In this document: positions 53,075 to 63,155 of the stretch, piece after piece
Numbering within the stretch: position 1 is the first letter of the stretch
How the letters are laid out: each line of letters opens with the position of its first letter
From: BCD1 sp942492125
GTDB lineage: Bacteria; Bacteroidota; Bacteroidia; Chitinophagales; Saprospiraceae
Assembly (NCBI GenBank): GCA_942492125.1
Contig: CALODM010000045.1
Span: 310,001-374,000 of the forward strand
Direction: 5' to 3'
Length of the DNA: 64,000 nt
Position numbers and translations under genes: made by a program
Notes under the pieces: model-generated
What the model was told of the DNA's origin: nothing
The model's input: the letters and a program-made list of their open reading frames with translations, nothing else
Database searches by the model: none

Positions 53075-56000
53075 ATGAATAGACTATTTTACAAAGGTCT
53101 TAATTACCTTTTTGATTTTAAAAAGGTTACCCTTTTACTCTTGCTATTAATGGCAGGATCGGCCGCTGCCCAGGAGATAACGGTGTTGCCCTGGAACGGC
53201 TCCTTTTCCCCAGGAAAATGCTCCCCAGGGAGGGTTTTCGTTACCAAAGAGCTTTATTTTTAATCACCCCGGATGAAATGGGGCTTACTGAACTCTCCGC
53301 CGGATCTGTACTGAATTCTATAGGGTTTACTTATGCCCAGGCCCAGGGAGATACGACTAAAGGTGCCTTTAAGGTTTACCTGGAGAATACCCTGGATGTG
53401 GAAAGCCGTCTTGATCTGGCTTGGACCACGGTTACTGTTTCCATGAACGAATTGGTTCTGAGCGATCTTATTGAAGGGGAATACGAATGGCAGGTTAAGG
53501 CAGTTTGTGGTGGAGATTCTGATTTTTCAGCACTCACATCTTTCCAGGTTGAAGACTCCCTTGATTGCAGCAGACCTTCTAATTTAACAGCCTTGAATGT
53601 CTCTGATTCAGAAGCGACCTTGAGTTGGAGCAGTCAATATGCCACGAATTTCACCTCCTATGTGGTCGAATACGCTAAAGCCAACACCAGCACCTATACC
53701 ACTTCGACCACCACCGATACTTTTTTGGTAGTCAGTGGTCTTGCTGAGAATACCAATTATCAATGGCGGGTGTACACCCTTTGTGCCGCAGATTCCTCGG
53801 CTGCCATTTCCGGCGCCTTTAAGACAGGAGAACCTGACAATTGCAATGAGCCCATGAATCTGGGTGTCGGGATACTTACTGATTCCTCGGCCGTAATTAC
53901 CTGGGCTTCAGGAGCCGGGGCTACTTACCACGAAATCAGGTTCCGGCGGATAGGTTCCACAACCTGGACGAGTGGGGTCGGTGTGGGAACTGCCACCACG
54001 CTAAACGGATTAAATGCCGGTACTCAGTACGAATGGCAGGCCAGGGCCGTATGTGGTGACGGAAAGGGGAGTTTTGTGACTGGCCCCGTTTTTACCACCA
54101 TGGGGGACATCGCTTGTTACCCTCCGGAAAAATCAGCCACCTATGTCCTGAATGATACGACTGCTGTAATGACCTGGATTCCTGTTCCCGGTGCTGCGTC
54201 CTACGAAATCAGGTACAGGCTGAAAGATGCCATTTCATGGGGTAATGCCATAGCGCCGATGACCCTGGTGCACAATGACAGTATTGTGTTGCCGGATACC
54301 ATTGGGCCTTTTTCCATTCCCTTTGCAGGAATGGGGGTAGACCCTTTTACTTATGATGGCGGCGGCGTTTATGTTGCTTTTGAATGGTCTCGTTCAACAG
54401 GAGGGTTACCCGTTAATAATGTTGCCCTGGCCACCACAGAAAATACGACTATCCAGGATACCCTTGGCATTGATTCTGTACAATTGGTTTTGGGGTTAAT
54501 AACCCAGACGGATACCACTGATCTTGAACAGAGAGAGATTTTATTTTCAACCAATTTGAGGCCTGAAACACGGTTTGGATCTTCCAGCGTGAAAGACAGT
54601 GTTGAAGTTGCCGTTGTTTACGGTTATGGATTTGTGGCAGAGCCCTATGGGACACCGGTTTCGATTGCTGCCGTGGTGGTCAACCATTCCCAGGATACAC
54701 AAAATTATGAAGTTACCCTGGAAATAAGGGACCAGCAAAGCGGGGAACTAAGGTTTATGGATATGCAATCCGTTGAGATAAGCGGGGATACGAGTGGCCT
54801 GGTTACTTTTGCCGGATGGACCCCATCTGTTAATGAAACGGATTCAGTGATCGTCAGCATTCCGGGACTGGGGGATGAAAATGCCCTTGCCAATAACACT
54901 AATGTTTATCTCAGCAAGGTCAATCCTTCTGTTCAGGCCTATGCCGATCAGGGGGATCAGGCCACAGCGGCCGGTTTCGGTACAGGGGATGGCTTGATCT
55001 TAACCAGGTATAAAATGAATGGCTGCGGAGCGGTAAATGCCGCCCATGTTTATCTGGATTATTCAGCAATTGGAGATACGTTATATGCTGTGGTAATGGA
55101 TGCCGCAGGTACCTTAATTGATTCTTCTGATGTTTTGATCGTCAGTGCAGCCGAAGTCAATACTTATTATTCCTTTTATTTCCCGGAGGTTCCTTTATTG
55201 ATAGATGAAGACTATTATATAGGTTTGGCGCAGGTCGCTAACCCACAAGATCCATATTTTCCGGTGGGAGTACAATGGGAGACATCCTTTGTCAGAGACA
55301 GTGCCTATTATCGGGCCAACATGGATGGGACGGGACTTGAGCACCATCCGCAACCAGGCAGGTTGATGATGCGCTCAGAGATTGTTAGCGGAGGAGAAAC
55401 TCCGGTAATTAACGGCGATCTCACCCTCTGCTCCGGGGATTTGAATCCTTTGTCGGTAGCCAGTGCCAACACAAGGTATGCCTCTCAGGTTTTGGAGGTG
55501 AGTTCCCAGTTTGAAGACACAAATTTCAAAGGCTCCCAGATATTGGGTGCGACTAATTTTTATCCGGGGTATGGTACAAGCCCGGGGCAATGGTTAAGCA
55601 GTTCTCCTGATGAACCGAGAGAGCATATCGTTCTCGAATTTTCTAACGCTGCACCCATTAATTTTATTGATATCTATGAAACCCTGAATCCCGGGGCCAT
55701 AGATACCGTTTATGTGAAAAACCCGGGAACGGGTAACTTTGAAATGGTTTACAGCGGAACCGCCTCGCCGGGGCAAGAAGTCGGTACAAGAAATCACATT
55801 ACCTTTCCGCTTACCGCCTTCAATGTTAGTGAAGTTAGAATTGCCATGGCTTCTGATTCTGTTTCAGGATATAATGGTATTGATGCTGTAGGCATCGGAG
55901 AGGAAGTACCTGCTGCTTTTACCAATTACGCCTGGTCAACATTAGCATCAACCCCTACCATTGAAGTAGGAACTGCAGGAACTTATTCGCTGACAGTAAC

Positions 56001-57792
56001 AGACAGCGACGGATGTTTGAGTTCTTCGAGTGTCGTGGTGACCAGCCAGGATCAGGTAACACCTTCTATAAGTGTAATGAATAATGCACCGACTACCTTT
56101 TGTGAAGGGGGGAGTGTTATCCTGACGGCTAGCGAAAACAACAACATTGAATGGAGTACCGGAGCTACTGCACCGAGTATTTTGGTGAACGCCTCAGGCT
56201 CCTATACCGTTAGTTTTGATGATGGGACAGGCTGTGGGATAAATTCCTCGGCTCCAGTTGTCATAACGGTAAATCCGTTACCGGAGCCTGTGATTGCCGG
56301 AAGCCTCGGTATTTGCCCTTCAGGTTCAACAGTTCTGGATGGAGGAAGCGATTATGTAACATACGCATGGTCTGATGGTTCTGATATGCAAACCATAACG
56401 GTTTCTTCTGCAGGCGTATTTTCCATTACCGTTACGGATGCCAATGGTTGTGAAGGTAGTGCAGGTGTAACCACCTACCTGGCGGATAATCCCAGCCCGG
56501 ATATTTCCGGAGATACCGGTTTCTGTCCCGGCGAATCTGCCACCTTAAATGCAGCTGATGGTTTTGCATCCTACAATTGGTCGACAAGTGCAGGCACACC
56601 ATCCATAACAGTATCCACCCCCGGCACTTATTCGGTGACAGTTACTGACAGCAACGGTTGCTCAGGTTCCGGAAGTCAGTTGGTGGAAGCTTTTGTTCCT
56701 CCCATGCCTCCAATCATCATTGGAGAACTTACCTTTTGTGATGGTAATTCCACGGTTTTGAGTGCCGGGGAAAATCTGGTCGCTTATCAATGGTCAACAG
56801 GAGAGACCACCAACTCTATTGTGGTCGACACCTTAGGTATTTTTTCTGTGACGGTTACGGATGCCAACGGATGTGTCGGTTCCGACCAGGTGACCACCAG
56901 CCAGGATGGCGCGCTGCCAGATATTCCGGGCCCTGTTACAGGACCCTCCATGGGATTGTGTGGAGCCACTGATTTGGTTTATTCCATTGATCCCGTTCCC
57001 AATACAACACATTATGTATGGACGGTTCCTAACGGGATGACGATTACCAGTGGCCAGGGCACGACGAGCATCACCGTCGATGCGGTGCCTGATTTTACCT
57101 CGGGAATAATTGTTCCCAAGGCTTCCAATTCCTGTGGCCAGAGTGCGACGTTCGGTCAGTCATTCCTATTGGTTCAGGGGTATCCCGATATTCCGGGAAC
57201 GCCTCAGGGGCCAGCTGATATTGCCTGTGCTTCGGCGCAGTATTACACCATTGATCCTGTATCCGGTGCAGATTCCTATAACTGGACAGTTCCGACTGGA
57301 GCAAGTATTCTTTCCGGACAAGGGACCAATACAATTCTGGTCAGTTTCTTCAACTTCTCCGGAGCCGGAGACATCTGTGTTGACGCTGTCAATAGTTGCG
57401 GTGTAAGCATCTGTTGCCTGAACAACTGCCTAACCATTACCTGTACCAACGAAGCCATAGATTTTACCGGTCCTGAAGGTCGGGCAGCGGAAGGGGATAT
57501 CGAGGGTAGTTTCAAAGGAAAAGCATCGCCTGCCTTATTCGAATCACTTGGCGTTTATCCCAATCCAAACAACGGACAATTCCGCTTGGAAGGATTGATA
57601 GGTGCTTCGGGAGCAATGGAAATCAGCCTTTATTCGCTTTTAGGTGATTTGATCCATTTTGAAAGAAAAGGAACGGTTTCCAAAGGAATATTTAAAGAGA
57701 CAATAGTAACGCCCAACATCCCTTCGGGAACTTATTTGCTAAGGGTGAAAGTTGGGGCAGATATCTGGAATACTAAAATAATTATCATTTAG
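53075..57792 (+). pseudogene. Giant T9SS adhesin B2, paralogue of B1, with a frameshift just after the signal peptide
   Basis: The signal peptide (MNRLFYKGLNYLFDFKK...AGSAAAQ) is in the frame starting at 53075, while the rest of the protein is in a second frame open from 53218. Comparison with B1 shows these are one gene: 'EITVLPWNGSF' must join 'MLPREGFRYQRALFLITPDEM' (B1: 'ALRYQRQLYLITPEEM'). The total of 4718 bases is one short of a codon multiple, so one base is missing at the TTTT/CCCC/AAAA runs near 53200-53217. Restored length is 1572 aa, with the same modules as B1 (FN3, discoidin-like, Ig/PKD-like) and a T9SS sorting domain ('VYPNPNNGQFRLEG'). Without repair the product would lack export. 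It may be a sequencing error, a true inactivation or a phase switch. Confidence 0.8.
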
Positions 57793-57843
57793 AAACGACC
57801 TTAAATAAATCAACATTAGTAAATAACTATTAACTATATTATC

Positions 57844-60774
57844 ATGAAAAAAACATTATTATTAGTTGCTTTTATATTTTTTTCGGTGGCTTCATTGCTG
57901 GCACAAGGGGTTCCTGCTGGTATGAAATACCAGGCGGTAGCCAGAGATGCTGATGGCAATGTACTTGGTTTGAAAAAGGTAGGATTGGAGATCCGGTTGT
58001 ATGCCGGAGGCCCTGCTGGTGACCTGGTTTTTGAAGAGACTCATCAGGTGACGACCAATGTTCTGGGGTTATTTGATGTAACCATTGGGCAGGGGGTTGC
58101 GAAAAGAAACACCCTGGAGGAAGTCAACTGGAGTCAATATGAGGTATGGATGGAAATAGGGATAGATGAGGATGGCGGAGAGCAGTTTAAAACCATTAGC
58201 ACGACAAAACTGCTTACAGTACCTTATGCTTTCCATGCAGCCACCGCCGGCAATATTGTTGCCAGCCCAGAACAACAGCTTCAATTTCCCGAACCTGATT
58301 GTTCAACGGATCCCTGTGATTGCGATGGAGCCTATTCGGAAGTCAAGGTGTATTATTTTGGCGAGAATGCCGTTGATATTGAGGTTTATGGCAACAGTTC
58401 TCTCACAAATCTAATCACTACTTTTTCCGGTGTCAACAAGGGAGACCTGCTGACCATTGATGGATCGTCTACTTCGATAGGTACCCTATACAGTAAAACC
58501 TATTTCAGGGTTATTAACCTGGCCGGAGAGACCTGTATTACCTGGTTTAGAACCAAATGTCCCACCAATTCATGGCCCGGAGCTACAGACGATAACCGGA
58601 TTGTCGGTTTAACTTTTGGCGATTTTACCGTTTTCTCCAGAACGGATAATGAAACCGGTACTGAATGTTCAATTTCAGATACCAATCAGGACTGGCACGT
58701 AGGCGGTAATGTCGTTGAAGCAGATAATAACACCATGGGTACCCGTAATAACCAGGATGTCAACTTTATTACCAATGACATCCCCCGCGGGATACTCACC
58801 AAAGACGGAGATTTGGGGATTTTCAATAATGTTTACCTCAATACCTTGGGTGGCAATACCATCAATAACGGGGACTTTACCGTCGCCAATGAAAAATCGG
58901 CCTTATTCTCCGGAACACTGACTGCCGACCTGGCAACAGACCTGAATGCTTCCCTGAATGTGGATGGGCCTACCAATTTACAGAGCTCCCTGAATGTCAA
59001 CAATAATAGTTCAACCGTGCTGTCAGGTTCCCTGCTTACTCAGGGAAATGCCACTTTCAATCAACATGTTTTACTGGATAATGCCTCGTTGAGCTCCACC
59101 AACGTGTCCAATGGTGCTTTGGTGGTGAATGGTGGTGTAGGTATCGGGGAAAATCTCAATGTTGGGGGAATTGCCAAATTTGGCGGTCCTGTAGAATTTG
59201 GCGGCGCAGTGGCTATAACCGATGTGACAGAATCGACAAGCTCTGCAACAGGAGCATTGGTTGTTTCAGGAGGGGTTGGAATACAAAAGCGGCTCAATGT
59301 CGCTGGTGCCGCCCAGGTAAACAACACTTTTAAAGTCGAAACCAACAACGTTGTAAGCATTCCGGGAGGTTATGATGCTGGTTTGACCAATACTTCCAAA
59401 GTTGGTACCGGGCATATTGCTCACTTCCGGAATTCGGGAGATGGTAGTGGTATTCTGGTCCAGGTAGGTTCTGGAACGCCCCAAAATAAGAACAACTTCC
59501 TTACTTTTCTCAATAGCTCAGGACAGATTGTAGGTAGAATTGAAGGAGAAAGTAGTTCATCAGACCTGGCCAATAACCTTGGATACCAGCAGGACCTGGA
59601 ATTTGCAGAAGAGGATATTATCCTCGAAAGTACCGCAATGGCCATTGTCGTAGCAGAAGGCGTTATGCAAACCATTGAATTGGCAGGAGCCATTGGCTCT
59701 TCCACCGCTTGTGTTGGATTCGGTGCTTGTGTAACCACCCCTTCGCCTGGTGAAATTGCAGCAGCAGTAGCCATGGAGGTGATCGCTATCGCCAATATTG
59801 CCCTGCAGGCAGCAAACCTCGCTATTGCTGTCGAGAATAAACAGCAGTTCATCTCTCTCTATATGGATGAAATAGGCGTGACTTTTGCATCCGGCGCCGA
59901 AGATTATGCCGAGTATTTGCCCAAGCTCAACCTGGAGGATGATTTTGCTCCCGGAGAAGTGGTTGGTATGAAAAACGGATATATTTCTAAAAAAACCTGG
60001 GAGGCTGATCGCATAATGGTCATTTCTCATAATCCGGCAGTATTGGGCGGTATGCCTGGTACAGGAGAAGAAGATAAATATGAAATGGTAGCTTTCCTTG
60101 GCCAAATACCAACAATGGTAATGGGTAAAGTTAATCCCGGAGATTATATCCTGCCGACCGGAAACGGAGACGGCCTGGGTATTGCCAAACACCCGGACAG
60201 CATGCGCCCTGAAGATTATAAGCAAATTTTAGGGGTAGCCTGGGATGGTTCCAAAGAGGGTGGACTTAATATGATTAAGGTTGCCGTTGGTCTGAATACC
60301 AATGATTTAACAGATTTGGTCAGCAAGCAAAATGAGGAAATCGAAACTCAAAAACAAAAAATTGAAGATCAGCAGGAAGAGATCGAATCGTTAAAAGATC
60401 AGATGTCGATCCTGGCGGATCTGGTTCCTGGTTTCCGCGAAGCTGCAGGTATTGAAGCAACACATCAAGGTCATGATCATACCACAGAAGCCCTTGCTTT
60501 TGAACCCGGAAGTATTGAGCAACAAGCCATCGATGCTTCGGCAAACGGAGAAGTTATAATGATCGAAGTCACCAGGCAGCATTTTGAAGAAGGTCTTGAA
60601 TTGGCCAGAAAAAAACTGGTAGATGCAGGTGCAGACCTCGAAAAACATCCTTTCTGGATGCAAATCGATAACGATGCTTCCTATAAAGACTCTGTTTTCA
60701 AAAGGGTTAAGTCCCAGATGAGTGAGTCATTGCATTACCACAATGATATCAACAAACGGATGGGTCAGGAGTGA
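57844..60774 (+). CDS. Surface-fibre protein A2, paralogue of A1
   Basis: 976 aa. It starts 51 bases after B2 with no terminator between, so B2 and A2 are probably one operon. A signal peptide covers 1-20, then the same N-terminal domain as A1 (about 22-137). An extra Cys-containing beta domain (about 145-300, 'DPCDCDGAYSEVKVYYFGENAV') replaces the 18-residue repeats of A1. Fewer 'GALVVSGGVGIQKRLNVAG' units follow (about 400-500). The hydrophobic helical segment (about 591-673) keeps the Cys-x5-Cys ('TACVGFGACVTTP'). 'FASGAEDYAEYLPKL' is at about 681-695, a long coiled coil at about 821-860 ('QNEEIETQKQKIEDQQEEIE'), and the shared C-terminal module begins at 'KHPFWMQIDNDASYKDSVF'. No T9SS signal. 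Confidence 0.8.
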   Translation: MKKTLLLVAFIFFSVASLLAQGVPAGMKYQAVARDADGNVLGLKKVGLEIRLYAGGPAGDLVFEETHQVTTNVLGLFDVTIGQGVAKRNTLEEVNWSQYEVWMEIGIDEDGGEQFKTISTTKLLTVPYAFHAATAGNIVASPEQQLQFPEPDCSTDPCDCDGAYSEVKVYYFGENAVDIEVYGNSSLTNLITTFSGVNKGDLLTIDGSSTSIGTLYSKTYFRVINLAGETCITWFRTKCPTNSWPGATDDNRIVGLTFGDFTVFSRTDNETGTECSISDTNQDWHVGGNVVEADNNTMGTRNNQDVNFITNDIPRGILTKDGDLGIFNNVYLNTLGGNTINNGDFTVANEKSALFSGTLTADLATDLNASLNVDGPTNLQSSLNVNNNSSTVLSGSLLTQGNATFNQHVLLDNASLSSTNVSNGALVVNGGVGIGENLNVGGIAKFGGPVEFGGAVAITDVTESTSSATGALVVSGGVGIQKRLNVAGAAQVNNTFKVETNNVVSIPGGYDAGLTNTSKVGTGHIAHFRNSGDGSGILVQVGSGTPQNKNNFLTFLNSSGQIVGRIEGESSSSDLANNLGYQQDLEFAEEDIILESTAMAIVVAEGVMQTIELAGAIGSSTACVGFGACVTTPSPGEIAAAVAMEVIAIANIALQAANLAIAVENKQQFISLYMDEIGVTFASGAEDYAEYLPKLNLEDDFAPGEVVGMKNGYISKKTWEADRIMVISHNPAVLGGMPGTGEEDKYEMVAFLGQIPTMVMGKVNPGDYILPTGNGDGLGIAKHPDSMRPEDYKQILGVAWDGSKEGGLNMIKVAVGLNTNDLTDLVSKQNEEIETQKQKIEDQQEEIESLKDQMSILADLVPGFREAAGIEATHQGHDHTTEALAFEPGSIEQQAIDASANGEVIMIEVTRQHFEEGLELARKKLVDAGADLEKHPFWMQIDNDASYKDSVFKRVKSQMSESLHYHNDINKRMGQE

Positions 60775-60780
60775 TTTGAA

Positions 60781-60846
60781 TGCAGAGTTAAGAGTTAAGA
60801 GTGCAGAGTTAAGAGTGAAAAATAATTCTGCACTCTGCACTCTGCA
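60781..60846. repeat. Heptanucleotide repeats forming a large hairpin between convergent genes
   Basis: AGAGTTA-type heptamers (five, with variants AGAGTGC and AGAGTGA) are followed by three CTGCACT-type heptamers in inverted orientation. TGCAGAGT (60781-60788) pairs with ACTCTGCA (60839-60846), and GTGCAGAGT (60801-60809) can pair with ACTCTGCAC (60832-60840). It could act as a bidirectional terminator for A2 and the convergent T9SS gene. Confidence 0.75.
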
Positions 60847-60850
60847 TTTT

Positions 60851-62716
60851 TCACTTCACCACCACAAAAAACTTCGTCAGACTCCCGTTTTTGGTAACCA
60901 ACCTTATCAGGTATTGTCCTTCGGAATATCCGCTGACATTAAGGTCTAGTTGATTGGCCGTGTCCAAATTTTCCAATACCTGGTAGTTGAGTACTCTACC
61001 GCTTGTGTCAGCAGTGATTAGCAGCGCTTCCTCTCTGGACGAAGTATTGATTTGAATATTTAATTTATCCCTCACCGGATTGGGGAATAATTGTAATGCA
61101 CCATCCGGAAGTTCCTCATCATCGGTTTGAAGTACGAGATCCAGGTTTAATCTCAACAGAGCAGCATTTTTCTGGCCGAACCCTTCCAGAGACCATTGGT
61201 CCACAAAAACGATACTCGATACCTGATCATAGGCGATATCTTTGTCACTGCTGTGCAGGATATTGTTAGCTGCTCCTTCATAGGCTGCCGCCAGAATATA
61301 CCTGGCGCCTGGCTCAAGTACTGGTTGCCCGCTTCCGTTTAAATTGTTCAGGCTCACCTCTGCCAGTTCAAAATTCTGATATCCTTCCGGAAAAAGAAAG
61401 GTGTCCCGTGAAATAAGTTCCAGGTCATCCTCCTGCCCGATGGAAGTAAGGTCGAAGTTCGACCAATCCGGTAAAACCTCTGGGTTGACTTTGAATAACA
61501 TCAGGCTTACCTGTTCTCCTGCCAGGGGTCCGAGAAGGTTGTTTCTGGAGGCGGAGAAAAGAGCGGAAGCTGCCTGGAATTGTCCGTCGATCAATTCGTT
61601 CGGACTCATTTCATAAACATTGCCAATCATCCAGTCGGCATCCTGGCCAACACCTTCCAGTCCATTCCCGTCCTCTTTGGCAAAGATGGTTTCGGTTACC
61701 GTAAAATTAGCCGCATAGGAATTGTCATCCATCGAAATGTCACTATCCGGATCGTCGAGGCTATAGACGAAATAGTGGACGGTATAAATTTCCTCCACGA
61801 TAAGATCCTGCGGAATGAAAACGTTGTTAACAGATACCGAAAAGTCTGTTGTTCCGGCAGGAAGTTCCGCCACAATGGTACTGTCCTGAAAAAGGATATC
61901 TCCCCCTAAATTACTGATCCAGGCTTTGAGTACAACGTTGGTCTGATCCTGGCTGCCGAAATTGGAAATGTCCGCAAAGAATTCCAGCGTATCGGTGCTG
62001 ATTTGGGACTCAGGTTGTGCATAACTGGAAGGAGGATAATGGACATTGGAGCCCAGGGCAAGGTTATTGGCGGGCGTTTCGATGAACTGCACATCATCAA
62101 TAAGCCAGAAATAAAATCTGCCATCCCAGGTAAAACGTATCTGAACACTGTCCTGCCCGCCTGCAATGTCGGAAATATCAATCAGTTGGACATCATCGGG
62201 GGCCGAAGCATTATTCAAAACGATGTCACCATTAATGGGAATATCGGTCCAGGAGGATCCTCCATTGGTACTCAGGGCCAGCAGGGTGGAAACCGCCGCT
62301 CCGTTGGCATGGGCGTATTGATTGAATTTGAGGAAGACATCTGCGTGCTCGCTAAGGTCGACCAAAGGAGAAATCAGGCTGCCGGAATGCTGTCCGGGGA
62401 AGGGGCCGCCGCCGAAGCCGATCCCGCCTGTATCATATACATCGGAATTGTACATGGCTGCTCCATTGTTCATGGAGGGAGACTCGATGGGGCCCTTGTC
62501 GTTCCACAGTAATGCAGAAGTGGGCTCCAACAGCATAGCACTGTCGGCTCTGCCGGAGGCACTCCACTGCCAAATAGCTCCTGCGGGAGCCCCGGGGCCA
62601 ATGGTCCACGTTTCCGGAATACCTCCGTCAAACTGTTCTTCCCAGATGATGGTTTGCTGGGCGTGGGAAAAAGAAAAAGTCGTTAACGACAAAAACAGTA
62701 ATATTAATCTAGTCAT
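60851..62716 (-). CDS. T9SS-sorted surface protein with N-terminal MAM/choice-of-anchor-like domain
   Basis: 621 aa from the ATG at 62716, chosen for its signal peptide (MTRLILLFLSLTTFSFSHAQ); an ATG five codons upstream is possible. The first domain (about 25-210) begins 'WEEQFDGGIPETWTIG' and ends 'FYFWLIDDVQFIE', a lectin-like jelly-roll pattern. A CARDB-like domain follows (about 230-340, 'LEFFADISNFGSQDQTNVVLKAWI'), then a further beta domain and the T9SS sorting domain (about 545-621, 'LQLFPNPVRDKLNIQI'). It is convergent with A2 and could be surface-displayed or released. Ligand unknown. Confidence 0.87.
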   Translation of the reverse strand: MTRLILLFLSLTTFSFSHAQQTIIWEEQFDGGIPETWTIGPGAPAGAIWQWSASGRADSAMLLEPTSALLWNDKGPIESPSMNNGAAMYNSDVYDTGGIGFGGGPFPGQHSGSLISPLVDLSEHADVFLKFNQYAHANGAAVSTLLALSTNGGSSWTDIPINGDIVLNNASAPDDVQLIDISDIAGGQDSVQIRFTWDGRFYFWLIDDVQFIETPANNLALGSNVHYPPSSYAQPESQISTDTLEFFADISNFGSQDQTNVVLKAWISNLGGDILFQDSTIVAELPAGTTDFSVSVNNVFIPQDLIVEEIYTVHYFVYSLDDPDSDISMDDNSYAANFTVTETIFAKEDGNGLEGVGQDADWMIGNVYEMSPNELIDGQFQAASALFSASRNNLLGPLAGEQVSLMLFKVNPEVLPDWSNFDLTSIGQEDDLELISRDTFLFPEGYQNFELAEVSLNNLNGSGQPVLEPGARYILAAAYEGAANNILHSSDKDIAYDQVSSIVFVDQWSLEGFGQKNAALLRLNLDLVLQTDDEELPDGALQLFPNPVRDKLNIQINTSSREEALLITADTSGRVLNYQVLENLDTANQLDLNVSGYSEGQYLIRLVTKNGSLTKFFVVVK

Positions 62717-62863
62717 GGATATGGGTGTCATTAGTTGAAGTTGATCAAATGAGTTTGGTGAAATTTTTTTGGGAATATAGGAAGAATAAAGAAAAGTATG
62801 AAAATTGGGACAGGATTTTCCCACAAGCCTTGGTGAAAGTGAAGACTTCTGTTCCTCTTAGGC

Positions 62864-63050
62864 CAAGGTGACTCCTTGAAATGCTCCGCCTCCACGCCCT
62901 GTAGGGGCGCGATCCCGGTATCCCCCGGCTGAGACCCACGCTGTTTGGTGCCGTAGGTACCTCATGTCTTTTGAGGCAATTTATTTTCTCCGGAAAACAA
63001 AGTAGCATCTTGCCAAGGTGTCACCTTGATGTGTCCAAGGTAACGCCTTG
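62864..63050. repeat. Three CAAGG-N5-CCTTG palindromes (REP-like)
   Basis: CAAGG-TGACT-CCTTG (62864-62878), CAAGG-TGTCA-CCTTG (63014-63028) and CAAGG-TAACG-CCTTG (63036-63050). The second is a near-perfect 15-base palindrome. Together with the GC-rich sequence between them they look like a dispersed extragenic palindromic family. Confidence 0.6.
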
Positions 63051-63118
63051 GCATGGCAGGAAATTTAGATATCCAAAAATTCCTGCTTTTCATTTTTCTC
63101 CCGTATTTTCACAGGATA

Positions 63119-63126
63119 TACTTTTG
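63119..63126 (+). promoter_or_regulatory. Putative -7 promoter box of the SIR2-like gene
   Basis: TACTTTTG matches TANNTTTG exactly and lies 29 bases before the ATG. A T-rich stretch lies where -33 would be, without a clear TTTG. Confidence 0.45.
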
Positions 63127-63155
63127 TCTTTGAAATACTTAAAACCAACAAACAG

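Larger units (their letters stand above)
62717..63155. other. Intergenic region with REP-like palindromes
   Basis: 439 bases between divergent genes. Its middle holds a GC-rich stretch unlike the flanking sequence (about 62880-62960) and the CAAGG palindromes listed next; its right end holds a promoter box. Confidence 0.5.
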
